NCBI RefSeq assembly: GCF_026183695.1
Contig: NZ_JAPFRD010000005.1
Span: 330,022 to 394,021 of the forward strand
DNA: 64,000 nt
Direction: 5' to 3'
DNA from: Alteromonas aquimaris
Lineage (GTDB): Bacteria; Pseudomonadota; Gammaproteobacteria; Enterobacterales; Alteromonadaceae
The translations under genes and the position numbers were made by a program. A model generated the notes under the pieces. It was not told the DNA's origin, did not search any database, and saw only the letters and a program-made list of their open reading frames with translations. The number at the start of each line of letters is the position of its first letter. Position 1 is the stretch's first letter. Below, piece after piece: positions 48,553 through 57,766 of the stretch.

Positions 48553-49932
48553 ATGTTTGAGAATCTATCAGAACGTCTCGGTCAAACGCTACGCAATGTC
48601 AGTGGCCGAGGGCGCCTTACCGAAGATAATATTAAAGATACGCTACGCGAAGTACGCATGGCGCTGCTTGAAGCCGATGTGGCGTTACCCGTGGTAAAAG
48701 AGTTTGTCGGCCAGGTAAAAGAAAGGGCAGTAGGTACAGAAGTTACTAAGAGCCTTAAACCTGGACAAGTCTTCATTAAAATTGTTCAGTCTGAACTTGA
48801 AGCGGTCATGGGCGCGGCAAACGAAAAGCTCAATCTCGCCACCCAGCCGCCGGCAGTAGTCCTCATGGCTGGTTTGCAAGGGGCAGGTAAAACCACCAGT
48901 GTCGGTAAGTTAGCAAAATATCTTACTGAAAGAGAAAAGAAAAAAGTCATGGTGGTGAGCGCCGACATCTATCGTCCCGCGGCCATTAAACAATTGGAAA
49001 CCCTGGCTGATGAAGTGGGGGTAGCTTTCCATCCTTCTACCACTGAACAAAAGCCAGTCGACATCGTAGAAGGTGCCATTGCTGCTGCACGTAAGCAATT
49101 TTATGACGTACTGCTGGTGGATACAGCAGGACGTTTGCATGTCGATACCGACATGATGGATGAAATTAAAGCACTTCATGCCTCCGTAAAGCCCATTGAA
49201 ACATTATTCGTCGTCGATGCGATGACGGGTCAGGATGCAGCTAATACTGCCAAAGCATTTAATGATGCATTGCCTCTGACCGGTGTAATTTTGACCAAGG
49301 CTGACGGTGACGCTCGTGGTGGTGCCGCCCTTTCTGTGCGAAAAATAACCGGTAAGCCAATAAAATTTATTGGTATGGGGGAGAAAGTCGATGCACTGGA
49401 GCCTTTTCATCCTGAGCGTATTGCTTCGCGCATTTTGGGTATGGGAGACGTATTAAGCCTAATCGAAGAAGTTGAACGTAAAGTTGATAAGGAAAAAGCG
49501 CAGAAATTAGCGAAAAAAGTTCAGAAAGGAAAAGGCTTCGACTTGCAAGATTTTAAAGAGCAATTAGAGCAAATGAAAAATATGGGCGGCATGATGGGCT
49601 TAATGGACAAGCTGCCGGGCATGGGTGCGATGGGAGATAAAATTAAAGAGCAGGCGGGTGATAAGCAATTCAATCAAATGGAAGCTATTATCAATTCTAT
49701 GACTCCCGCTGAACGAGCTCGTCCCGATATGATCAAGGGATCGCGTAAACGTCGGATTGCAGCGGGTTCTGGTACCCAAATCCAGGATGTCAATCGGTTG
49801 CTCAAACAGTTTATGCAAATGCAGAAGATGATGAAGAAAATGTCAGGCGGCGGCATGAAAAAGATGATGCGGCAGATGAAAGGGATGATGCCTCCCGGAG
49901 GTATGGGAGGGGGGATGTTCCCACCAAGGTAA
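48553..49932 (+). CDS. ffh: Signal recognition particle protein Ffh
   Basis: Ffh is the GTPase that with 4.5S RNA targets membrane proteins to the Sec translocon through FtsY. The 459-residue protein has the N domain, the G domain with GLQGAGKTT, DTAGRLH and TKADGDARGGAAL, and the methionine-rich M domain (MMGLMDKLPGMGAMG, SRKRRIAAGSGT, MKKMMRQMKGMMPP). The gene that normally follows, rpsP, is displaced by about 13 kb. Confidence 0.98.
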   Translation: MFENLSERLGQTLRNVSGRGRLTEDNIKDTLREVRMALLEADVALPVVKEFVGQVKERAVGTEVTKSLKPGQVFIKIVQSELEAVMGAANEKLNLATQPPAVVLMAGLQGAGKTTSVGKLAKYLTEREKKKVMVVSADIYRPAAIKQLETLADEVGVAFHPSTTEQKPVDIVEGAIAAARKQFYDVLLVDTAGRLHVDTDMMDEIKALHASVKPIETLFVVDAMTGQDAANTAKAFNDALPLTGVILTKADGDARGGAALSVRKITGKPIKFIGMGEKVDALEPFHPERIASRILGMGDVLSLIEEVERKVDKEKAQKLAKKVQKGKGFDLQDFKEQLEQMKNMGGMMGLMDKLPGMGAMGDKIKEQAGDKQFNQMEAIINSMTPAERARPDMIKGSRKRRIAAGSGTQIQDVNRLLKQFMQMQKMMKKMSGGGMKKMMRQMKGMMPPGGMGGGMFPPR

Positions 49933-50005
49933 TTTTATTATTTTGCGGTTCCGCTGTCTCTTGATTAGACTTAGGTAAAATGTAGGCTTTTTTTTCGAGG
50001 GCAGG

Positions 50006-50848
50006 GTGACTGAAATTAGCAAAGTTAAGCTGGTTAAATTTCTGTTATTTCTATGTCTCCTACCCTCACTAAACATTGTTGCCGAAGAGTTAGAAGCGCC
50101 GCCTTTTTCCATTCAGTGGGCTGTCAGCCCTGCGCCCCCCTTTCATATACTTTCTGGTTCTTTTTACCGTCTTGGCATGTGTGACGTTTTGGTCGATCAA
50201 CTCACCCGAACGCTCACGCAAGTTCAACATTCTACGGTGGTGATGCCACATACGCGGATACGAAGGGAAATAGAAAAAAATGCTAATATATGCTTCCCGT
50301 GCCTAATAAAGCGCGATGTCAGTCCATGGTACTATTATAGCGATCTCACAGTAGTACATCCTCCTTTGGGTGTGATCACCACGCGTAAAAATAGAAATGC
50401 GTTCAAAGCGGCGGGGATGCTTAAAAAAGGCAGAGTCGCATTGCGTTCATTAATTAAAGATGACCAATATTTTTTTGGCAAACCCGTAGCGCGCAAATAT
50501 CCAACGCCCTTACAGGAAATTGTTGAAAGTGTGGCCACGTCCAGGCATTTTTTTCCTGTTACCGGAGGTGATGCAGCAACGCGCATCTTGCGCCAAATTT
50601 CATTAGGACGGTTGGGCTATACCCTTGAGTATCCTACAGCGCTAAGATATTTCTCCCTTACTCAGGGGAAGAACGAACTTGTATTTATTCCAACTCAAGA
50701 GTATGGAAATAGAGCGATACCTGGTGCGATTGGTTGTACTAAAAATGCGTGGGGAAAGGAAGCGGTTAAAAAAATTAACGCTGCATTGAAAGATGTGGTT
50801 AATCATCCTGACTACTTGGCTATTCAGCAATTCTGGCAAGTACGATAG
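50006..50848 (+). CDS. Periplasmic binding-like protein, TIGR02285 type
   Basis: A 280-residue exported protein with signal peptide (VKFLLFLCLLPSLNIVAE) and a periplasmic-binding fold. The segment PPFHILSGSFYRLGMCDVLV and the later FPCLIKR with nearby aromatic residues look like the TIGR02285 family of unknown function. The start is GTG 50006 with GAGG 5 nt upstream. It has no transport partners and begins 73 bp after ffh, so it may be transcribed by read-through. The ligand is unknown. Confidence 0.78.
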   Translation: MTEISKVKLVKFLLFLCLLPSLNIVAEELEAPPFSIQWAVSPAPPFHILSGSFYRLGMCDVLVDQLTRTLTQVQHSTVVMPHTRIRREIEKNANICFPCLIKRDVSPWYYYSDLTVVHPPLGVITTRKNRNAFKAAGMLKKGRVALRSLIKDDQYFFGKPVARKYPTPLQEIVESVATSRHFFPVTGGDAATRILRQISLGRLGYTLEYPTALRYFSLTQGKNELVFIPTQEYGNRAIPGAIGCTKNAWGKEAVKKINAALKDVVNHPDYLAIQQFWQVR

Positions 50849-50906
50849 TTTAAATATCAGCCTTACATCAATCCGCAATATGTGCGTGCTGTACTGACGC
50901 CCCTTA

Positions 50907-50937
50907 AAATGTAAAAAGCCGGACTGGAAGGTCCGGC
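50907..50937 (-). terminator. Intrinsic terminator downstream of the flagellin gene
   Basis: GCCGGAC (50918-50924) pairs with GTCCGGC (50931-50937) over a 6-nt loop. On the minus strand it runs into TTTTTACATTTT. It lies about 120 nt beyond the flagellin stop, so the transcript would have a long structured 3' end. Confidence 0.8.
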
Positions 50938-50973
50938 AACTGCTCAGTGTTAGGAGAGAATGAGCAAAAAGGA

Positions 50974-51022
50974 GTGGGAGTTTCCGATACGCCAGGCTCA
51001 CTAGTTCCTGGCACGCTCCCAC
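50974..51022 (-). other. Two-tier hairpin in the flagellin 3' untranslated region
   Basis: An outer 7-bp stem (GTGGGAG 50974-50980 with CTCCCAC 51016-51022) encloses an inner 6-bp stem (GCCAGG 50991-50996 with CCTGGC 51007-51012). On the minus strand the outer stem is followed by TCCTTTTTG. It may be a first terminator or a stabilising mRNA end; a further 6-bp stem (50941-50946 with 50961-50966) follows. Confidence 0.5.
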
Positions 51023-51058
51023 ATATATTTATTTAATGTTCTTGTTATCTGTCAGTTA

Positions 51059-51883
51059 TTAACCTAACAGGGACAGGGCTGCCTGTGGACGCTGTTTCGC
51101 CTGTGACAAAATCGTGGTACTGGCTTGCTGTAAAATCTGGTTACGGGTCAGTTCTGCCGTTTCCGATGCAAAATCGGTATCTTTGATTCGTGAACGGGCC
51201 GCTGAGATATTTTCAGCAACGTTGCTCAAGTTACGAATGGTGGACTGGAAACGGTTCTGCAAAGCACCTAAGTCGGCACGCGCGCCACCAATGGTAGAAA
51301 TCGCTGCATCAATAGAGGTCAATGCGGCAGCCGCACCGGCTGAAGTACTGATATCCAAACCGCCAACGTTTAAGCCAGAGGCACCAAAACCACCCGTTTG
51401 CGTTAGCTCTACCTTGATGGTCTGGCCGCTATTTGCGCCCACCTGAAAGTCAGCTGAATAGCTGCCATTTAAGATGTTTACGCCGTTGAACTGCGTATCA
51501 GACGCAATTCGTGACATTTCTGTCTTTAAAGCTGCCACTTCTTTTTGCAGTGCGCCACGGTCAGCATCGGAGTTAATACCATTTTGCGACTGAATCGCAA
51601 GCTGACGGATACGCTGTAATGTATTGGTGGTTTCGTCTAACGCACCTTCGGCCGTTTGTGACAATGAAATCGCGTCGTTGGCATTACGCACGGCCATGTT
51701 CAGACCTTGTACCTGGGTCGTCATACGGTCAGAAATTTGCAGACCTGCTGCATCGTCAGCAGCGCTGTTGATGCGGAAACCTGATGACAAACGCTCAAAT
51801 GACGTGTTTAACGCATTGTTGGTATCGAACATTTGACGTTGGGCGTTTAATGCTGAAACGTTAGTGTTAACAAACATACTCAT
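51059..51883 (-). CDS. fliC: Flagellin (short, lone gene)
   Basis: A 274-residue flagellin with the conserved N-terminal D0/D1 (MSMFVNTNVSALNAQRQ to about 140) and C-terminal D1/D0 (about 190-274, ending QQASTTILSQAKQRPQAALS), and almost no variable D2/D3 domain. AGGAG lies 8 nt before the ATG. No other flagellar gene is in the window, so it is an isolated copy and may be one of several flagellins. A sigma-28-type promoter lies 110-140 bp upstream. The gene lies in the accessory block between ffh and rpsP. Confidence 0.95.
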   Translation of the reverse strand: MSMFVNTNVSALNAQRQMFDTNNALNTSFERLSSGFRINSAADDAAGLQISDRMTTQVQGLNMAVRNANDAISLSQTAEGALDETTNTLQRIRQLAIQSQNGINSDADRGALQKEVAALKTEMSRIASDTQFNGVNILNGSYSADFQVGANSGQTIKVELTQTGGFGASGLNVGGLDISTSAGAAAALTSIDAAISTIGGARADLGALQNRFQSTIRNLSNVAENISAARSRIKDTDFASETAELTRNQILQQASTTILSQAKQRPQAALSLLG

Positions 51884-51999
51884 GGACTCTCTCCTAAACT
51901 TAACAACCAGTACTACTGGGATAAAACTTTTAAAGTAAAAAGTAAGAGGGTAAGCACACTGTTTGTCGTGTTTCTGTCACCCTGCCTTGCTCAGATACT

Positions 52000-52026
52000 G
52001 TATCGTCGAAGGAAAAAATTCCTTGA
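52000..52026 (-). promoter_or_regulatory. Sigma-28 (FliA) type promoter of the flagellin gene
   Basis: On the minus strand TCAAGGAA (52019-52026), an 11-nt spacer and GACGATAC (52000-52007). The -35 begins with the TCAAG of the FliA consensus and the -10 matches GCCGATAA at 6 of 8 positions. It predicts a leader of about 110 nt. Confidence 0.6.
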
Positions 52027-52237
52027 GAAAAAAGTGTAAAAAAACTGGTTTAAATTAAGAACGCCCATTAAGTGCTTGTTTGTAGGCAAAATCCCTTTGA
52101 AACGCACATCAATTCACGCAAGGAAGAGTAGGCGTGTCAAAAAAATGTCGCTTTTATGACGGCTTTCCGGCGAATTTGTCGTGGTGGGCCAATACACTTG
52201 TCCGAATTTAACTGAACACGACAATTTTCGAAGTTAA

Positions 52238-52267
52238 TTGACATCATCAATATGATGACACCACAAT
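52238..52267 (+). promoter_or_regulatory. Promoter and overlapping operator of the WYL regulator gene
   Basis: A consensus -35 TTGACA (52238-52243) and a weak -10 CACAAT (52262-52267) are 18 bp apart. Between them lies an imperfect inverted repeat (52240-52259): CATCAT and ATGATG arms around CAAT, extended to 7 of 8 pairs per arm. A repressor on this site would cover the promoter, suggesting autoregulation. A wider 8-bp repeat (TTGTCGTG 52176-52183 with CACGACAA 52217-52224) lies upstream. Confidence 0.45.
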
Positions 52268-52297
52268 GACTGAGGAATTAAATGGGACAAAGATGCC

Positions 52298-53188
52298 ATG
52301 ACCACACATGATAAATTACAGGAATTAAGCCACTCACAACGAGAACGTTTAGCGTTTATTGATTTTAGCTTGCAATATTTTGGCGCGATAAGTCGACAAG
52401 ATTTAATTAGTCAGTTTGCTACTGGGCTCGCGGCATGCACACGCGATTTTACGTTGTATCGTGAACTTGCTCCCGAAAACTTGATCTTGAACCACCCATC
52501 CAAACGCTATTTGCGATGTGAGGCCTTCAAACCGCTTTTTCCCCATGATCCTGATGTCATTTTAACCAGCCTGAGTCGTGGCTTTGGAAATGGCTTAAGT
52601 TCACAATTTAGGGCAAGCGAACAATGTTTACATGCGATGCAACTCATTCATCCTGACTCGGCAATAATTGGCCAGTTAATGCGGGCCATCATCAATCGAT
52701 ACCCAATTGACGTTAATTATGTCAGTGTGGCTTCAGGTGCAAAATCACGCACTATGGTGCCCCATGCCATCGTTAATAATGGTCATCGCTGGCACGTACG
52801 GGCGTTTGACTGTGAACACGGTACCTTCAGAGACTTTGTTTGCACTCGCTTCAAATCAATTCAACCTGCCAAACGCGATATTATGGAAAGAGAATCGGTT
52901 ATCAGCGATTCAGGATGGCAACAACTGGTCAGTTTGGAACTCGCTCCGCATCCTGAAATTGCGCGGCCAGAAGCAATTTATATGGATTACGCTATGCAAA
53001 ACGGTAAAAAGGTAGTGACCATTCGCGCAGCACTGGCCGCGTACTTGCTACGCTACTGGCAAGTGGACTGTTCAGCAAAATATCGAATACGCGGACAGGG
53101 GTGTCAACTCGCATTAGCAAATCTTGATGTGCTACAACAGATTGAAAATGCACATCTTGCGCCAGGCGTTGTAGATGGCGGCAGTTAA
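52298..53188 (+). CDS. WYL-domain transcriptional regulator (BrxR/CapW-like)
   Basis: A 296-residue protein with an N-terminal winged helix-turn-helix (about 12-85; RERLAFIDFSLQYFG, ISRQDLISQFATG), a WYL domain (about 130-200; RTMVPHAIVNNGHRWHVRAF, then FRDFVCTRFKSI) and a C-terminal WCX-like domain. This is the layout of BrxR and CapW, dimeric repressors found beside phage-defence operons and thought to respond to infection signals. It lies 265 bp upstream of, and in the same direction as, the Wadjet-like operon, so control of that operon is likely but inferred. The start has no strong ribosome site; a 9-codon frame with GAGGA overlaps it. Confidence 0.82.
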   Translation: MTTHDKLQELSHSQRERLAFIDFSLQYFGAISRQDLISQFATGLAACTRDFTLYRELAPENLILNHPSKRYLRCEAFKPLFPHDPDVILTSLSRGFGNGLSSQFRASEQCLHAMQLIHPDSAIIGQLMRAIINRYPIDVNYVSVASGAKSRTMVPHAIVNNGHRWHVRAFDCEHGTFRDFVCTRFKSIQPAKRDIMERESVISDSGWQQLVSLELAPHPEIARPEAIYMDYAMQNGKKVVTIRAALAAYLLRYWQVDCSAKYRIRGQGCQLALANLDVLQQIENAHLAPGVVDGGS

Positions 53189-53453
53189 CTTCATTAGAGC
53201 TGCCCTTTAATATCACTATTTGAACCTGTGCAAACGCATCAATTCATACTAAACTGCGCTTCCAAAAAATAAAATTGAGTTCATCGGCAAAGCGTGATGG
53301 TTATTAAATAGCAGAGAACGCACTGCCAGAAGCGCAACTTTTCTTAATAGTATTTTGCTTTTTCAGTTCACTTAAATTTCGCGCTTCACACATTGCGAAT
53401 TTGGAAAACGCCAGATGAATCAACAGATCAGCGATCAATAAATCAGGAACGCT

Positions 53454-56400
53454 ATGGCCGGTTTAAAACGTATTATATTAATCGACACCCACTTACCTGG
53501 AGTGGTGGAACTTAAGCTTGATGGACATACCAATATCTGCGGTACCAACGCATCAGGCAAAACAACCCTGCAACGTCTTGTCCCAGTGTTTTATGGGGAA
53601 TACCCGAGCCGGGTTGTCCCTGCTACCCGGGATAGTTTTGAAAAGTGGTATTTGCCACGCCAATCAAGTTACATAATTTATGAATTTGAGCGTAGTCAGG
53701 GGGATTTATGTCAGGCGGTTTTGGCTTCATCAGGCTCGGGCGTCAATTATCGATATATTAGTAAACCTTTTGAATTAACTGACTACCTGTATAAAAACCA
53801 ATCGGGTGAGCACGCCTCTATCGGCATGAACGAACTTGCCAGAAATTTGAAGCGCAATAATGTTCTGGTTACCAATCTGCTCAATACTCGAGATTACCGA
53901 GCCATACTGCAAAATGACCGAGCAACGCTGAATTCGGTAGCTAACAGCCGCGAACTGCTAGGCTACGCGAGCATTTTTAGTCTGGCTGAATCCGGCGTGC
54001 ACCTTCGTCACATTGAGAAACTGGCTAAAGCAGTGCATTCAAAAGAAGGCAAAATGGAAACGATCAAAGCCATGATTGCTGCTATTTTGGAAGAAGACGG
54101 CGTTCAGCCCCCTAGTTCCAACCTCAGCCGTAATCGGGTCGAAGACTGGATCCGTGAGTGTCATCTGATAAAAGAATTCGACGCCATTCGTCCAGAGTTC
54201 GCCAAGCTAGAGCAGGCTGACCATGCTCTACTACACAGTGAAAAACGCCTGGCACAGTTAAAGCAGCAATTCAATTTCGATTTGTCTTATCTTGCCAGCC
54301 ATATCCAACAAAGCGAGCAACAGCTTGAAGATACGTTACATAGTTTAAAAACTATTGAAACTGAGTGGGGTACGCAGCGAGATACGTTGAACCAATTGCT
54401 TTCCAGTGCAAAAGCGGATGCCAGTAAATATGAAAAAGATCTGGACTCAGTTGAACAAGAGTTCGAGGCCTGGCAAGAGCAGGATATTGACACACTAAAG
54501 CAAAACGTCAGTAAACTGCCTCAGTGGCTCAGTGAAAGAGAGACGCTTAACAGTCGGTACCAGTTGTTGACCGAAAAGCACCAGGATGTGCAGTCTGCAT
54601 TCAACAAACGCCTGGTAGAACTTAATGAGAAACACGCTAGCGAACTTGAAGCGTTTAGTGAAGAGCGTGAAGCGGCACGAGATAAATTGGATCAGCAAAA
54701 AGCTGAGCAACAGGCGCAATTGCAAAGTATTAGAGAGGAATATCAGCAGCAACTGCAAGTCGAAGCAGCAGCACACCAGAGCCGTTTGAACGACCTTAAA
54801 GTCACACAGGCAGAAATTTCTGCCGGTCTCAAAAATGCAGGTTTTAGTGAATTTGAACAAAGTCAGCTGGATTTGCTGGATGCAGCCATTAAAGAAGCGA
54901 GTGTGCGTGAAGATGGTAGTCGTGAGACCCAACGTCGCGCCCAATCTGAATACCAGGCGGCTGTGAAAGCGCGCGAGGCGGCAAACGGTACACTGGAAAA
55001 GGCCCGCGTTGCGTTTCAACAACAGCAAACCCAGGTGAATAAGGTTGAAGCGCTTCTGTATCCGGGAAATAACAGTTTACTGGAGTTTTTACGCCACGAA
55101 AAATCAGGCTGGGAGCAGAGTTTAGGGAAGGTGATTCACCCCCAACTGCTATCCCGGAATGATTTAAAGCCGCAACTGCTCGATAGTCACGAGGGTATAT
55201 TTGGTGTCGGCTTAGATTTAACTTCGGTAGACACACCCGAATACGCTGAAAGTGAACAAGCGTTGCAGGCAAAACTATCGGCAGCACAAAACCAATTAGC
55301 CGAAAAGCTGGCTGAGCAGAATGAAGCCGAAACTCAGCTTTCTACCGCCAGTGAAAATGTTCGCAACAAGGAACTCGCCCTAAGTAAATGCGAGAGTGAA
55401 ACCCGCACCAGCGAAGCTAACCGCAAGCGTGCGCAAGCTGATCGCGATCAGGTTCATCAGGAATACGTGCAGGCATTAGCAGAGCGCAAACAAGAGGGTA
55501 AAAAACGTCTTGCTGCCAACGAAACAACACAAAAAGCTTGTATTGCACAACATAATGAAGCGGTTAACGAAATTAAGGACCAGCAGCGTGAAGCGGAAAC
55601 AGAACAGCAGTTTCATTGGCAACAGTTAATCGCGGATACGCAAGATACGATCCGGCAGATTGAACAGCATATAGTGCGTTCAAAAGAAGCGGCGAAAGCA
55701 GATAAGCTTAAGTGCGAGCAGTGGCTGGCGGACGAGTTGGCAAACCGTGGCGTAGACGTGGATGAAATAGGGACACTGCAAAAACAGCTCAAGCAGATTA
55801 AGCATGATATAGACGTTACCGAACGTAATCGTCATAAGGTGAGTGAGTTTGAGCACTGGTACAAAACGGTTTTCACCGGACACAAAGTGGTGTGGCAAAA
55901 AGGTCTGGCAAAGGCCAAAAAAGAAGCGGCGCAGGCACTACGAGAGCTGGAACAAAGAGGCGCAGAGTACAAGACGACCCGTCAGCAGCTTAAAGATAAG
56001 CAGACTGAGCTTGAACATCAATTAAAAACTGCCAAAGAAAACGAACACGATGTTCAACAAATCACCAGACAATTAAGCAAAATGAGTCTGCCTGAGCAAG
56101 AACTGGCGAATGAATCAGGCAACACATCAAGCCAGATTGGTCAACGAATATCAGAAGGGCAATCACTGTTACAGGAACGCCAGCGATTACTCGATGACAT
56201 CAAAGCGCACGTTGAACATTTTGACCAGTTGATCGCAGCGCAAGCGGGAACGGGACTATCGGATACGTGGGAGCGCTCGCGGGAAGAATGCGCAGTAATG
56301 ACGCCGCAGGGTCATAAAAGCGTGGACCATCGCCGATTAGTTAGTCATCTCGCGCAGTTACTAAACGTTATTGTGCCGCAAAAACTCCAGGGATTACGTG

Positions 56401-57134
56401 AGCAGGGACGCATATTCGGTGCAGATTTAACCTCGTTTTACGATGTGTTAAAAGATATTGACACCCGTATCGTCAGTCAGAGTAAACGCATCAGTAAAGA
56501 AGTTGATGAAGAATTGTTCTTAGATGGGGTATCAAATTCTGCGGTTAAGATCCGATCTCGCATCTCAGAATTAGAGTTCTGGCCAGAACTGACCCAGTTC
56601 AACCATTTGTATGAAGAATGGATTGCCTCAGGGAGCGTAGCGCTACCTGACGATGATTACGCCATGAGCATGCGCAGGGTGTTAGACATTTTAGGTCGAG
56701 CAGCACTTTCCGGAGGCATAAGTAACCTGCTGGATATTGAATTACACATAAAAGAAGGTAATTCCGATTTAATTATCCGCACCGATCGGCAGTTAAATGA
56801 GTCGTCCAGTCATGGGATGGCTTACCTGATTTTATGTAAGTTCCTGCTCGCCTTTACACGGCTGTTAAGAGGTAAGGCTGATGCTATTATCCACTGGCCG
56901 ATAGATGAATTAGGCACATTGCATCAAAATAACGTGAAGAAAATTTTCGATGCCTGTCAGAAAAATAATATCTCTGTGGTCGGCGCATTCCCTAACCCTG
57001 AATCCGAAGTATTATCATTATTCGCCAACCGTTATTTGATCGATAAAGCAACCCGTCAGTTACAGGTAGTGCAGCCTCGAGTTAGCGCCATTAGCGAATT
57101 GATTAAGAAGCGTCAGCAGGAGGTGGAAGCATGA
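53454..57134 (+). CDS. SMC-like ATPase, JetC/MksB type
   Basis: A 1226-residue SMC-family ATPase, candidate motor of a Wadjet/MksBEFG-like complex that would load on and extrude DNA. The N-terminal head has Walker A GTNASGKTT (30-38). A long heptad-rich coiled coil covers about 260-1000 with a hinge-like break near 555-615. The C-terminal head has a degenerate ABC signature (SSSHGM, 1117-1122) and Walker B IIHWPIDELG (D1151, E1152). Size and layout match JetC/MksB (about 1100-1250) rather than MukB (about 1480). AGGA precedes the ATG by 5 nt. It is first in a four-gene operon and overlaps the next gene by 4 nt. Confidence 0.88.
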   Translation: MAGLKRIILIDTHLPGVVELKLDGHTNICGTNASGKTTLQRLVPVFYGEYPSRVVPATRDSFEKWYLPRQSSYIIYEFERSQGDLCQAVLASSGSGVNYRYISKPFELTDYLYKNQSGEHASIGMNELARNLKRNNVLVTNLLNTRDYRAILQNDRATLNSVANSRELLGYASIFSLAESGVHLRHIEKLAKAVHSKEGKMETIKAMIAAILEEDGVQPPSSNLSRNRVEDWIRECHLIKEFDAIRPEFAKLEQADHALLHSEKRLAQLKQQFNFDLSYLASHIQQSEQQLEDTLHSLKTIETEWGTQRDTLNQLLSSAKADASKYEKDLDSVEQEFEAWQEQDIDTLKQNVSKLPQWLSERETLNSRYQLLTEKHQDVQSAFNKRLVELNEKHASELEAFSEEREAARDKLDQQKAEQQAQLQSIREEYQQQLQVEAAAHQSRLNDLKVTQAEISAGLKNAGFSEFEQSQLDLLDAAIKEASVREDGSRETQRRAQSEYQAAVKAREAANGTLEKARVAFQQQQTQVNKVEALLYPGNNSLLEFLRHEKSGWEQSLGKVIHPQLLSRNDLKPQLLDSHEGIFGVGLDLTSVDTPEYAESEQALQAKLSAAQNQLAEKLAEQNEAETQLSTASENVRNKELALSKCESETRTSEANRKRAQADRDQVHQEYVQALAERKQEGKKRLAANETTQKACIAQHNEAVNEIKDQQREAETEQQFHWQQLIADTQDTIRQIEQHIVRSKEAAKADKLKCEQWLADELANRGVDVDEIGTLQKQLKQIKHDIDVTERNRHKVSEFEHWYKTVFTGHKVVWQKGLAKAKKEAAQALRELEQRGAEYKTTRQQLKDKQTELEHQLKTAKENEHDVQQITRQLSKMSLPEQELANESGNTSSQIGQRISEGQSLLQERQRLLDDIKAHVEHFDQLIAAQAGTGLSDTWERSREECAVMTPQGHKSVDHRRLVSHLAQLLNVIVPQKLQGLREQGRIFGADLTSFYDVLKDIDTRIVSQSKRISKEVDEELFLDGVSNSAVKIRSRISELEFWPELTQFNHLYEEWIASGSVALPDDDYAMSMRRVLDILGRAALSGGISNLLDIELHIKEGNSDLIIRTDRQLNESSSHGMAYLILCKFLLAFTRLLRGKADAIIHWPIDELGTLHQNNVKKIFDACQKNNISVVGAFPNPESEVLSLFANRYLIDKATRQLQVVQPRVSAISELIKKRQQEVEA

Positions 57135-57766
57135 TCACCGAACAGGGAAGAGTATTAGAATTATTATTGTCCGGGTCGTTTATTTGTCAAATCACTGATG
57201 AGGACGCCTGGCGCTACCTGAAGTCTACTCCAAACAGCGACAAAATAGAGAGTCAGTTAAATGTGCTTAACCGGACATTGGCCACCGCCGCTGACGGCGA
57301 CGTGTTTTTTGCCGCCTATCAGACGTTGGCTGACGCTGAGCGCAAAGTGTTGGGAAACCAATTTCAGGAAATTTCCAGCAACTTATTGCCGCTGGTCGAA
57401 TGGTTGCTTTTGGTGCAACAGGCGGCGGGCAACGACGTACCTGTGACGCAGGGCAGTGCAATTCGATTAAACGAGTTACAAAGCACGATCGAAGATACAC
57501 CAGCCTATGCAGAACAGCTGGAAAAAATATCCCGCTATCGTTTGTTTGGCTCGACCAGCACGTCACTGGATGGACAAATTAAACAGGTTTTCAAGCGCTT
57601 GACCGACTTAGGCTATTTAATAAAACCTAATCAGGAAAAACAGATTTTTCTGGCAACTGGAAAAATTGAATACCTGTACGAGGTGATCCGGTTTATCGAT
57701 GAAACCGAAGCCTTATCTCTTTCCGAGCAAGCAGATCAAGCTGTGCAGCAAGGGAGCCTGTTATAA
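57131..57766 (+). CDS. MukE/MksE-like protein (JetB counterpart)
   Basis: A 211-residue helical protein with a predicted C-terminal winged helix (about 140-195; LDGQIKQVFKRLTDLGYLI then a beta-hairpin ending IEYLYEVIRFID), as in MukE/MksE/JetB accessory subunits that bind the kleisin. Sequence identity to known MksE cannot be judged by eye; assignment rests on size, fold pattern and position between the SMC and kleisin genes. The start overlaps the SMC stop (ATGA) with a strong AGGAGG 7 nt upstream, and its stop overlaps the next start (TAATG). Confidence 0.72.
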   Translation: MITEQGRVLELLLSGSFICQITDEDAWRYLKSTPNSDKIESQLNVLNRTLATAADGDVFFAAYQTLADAERKVLGNQFQEISSNLLPLVEWLLLVQQAAGNDVPVTQGSAIRLNELQSTIEDTPAYAEQLEKISRYRLFGSTSTSLDGQIKQVFKRLTDLGYLIKPNQEKQIFLATGKIEYLYEVIRFIDETEALSLSEQADQAVQQGSLL

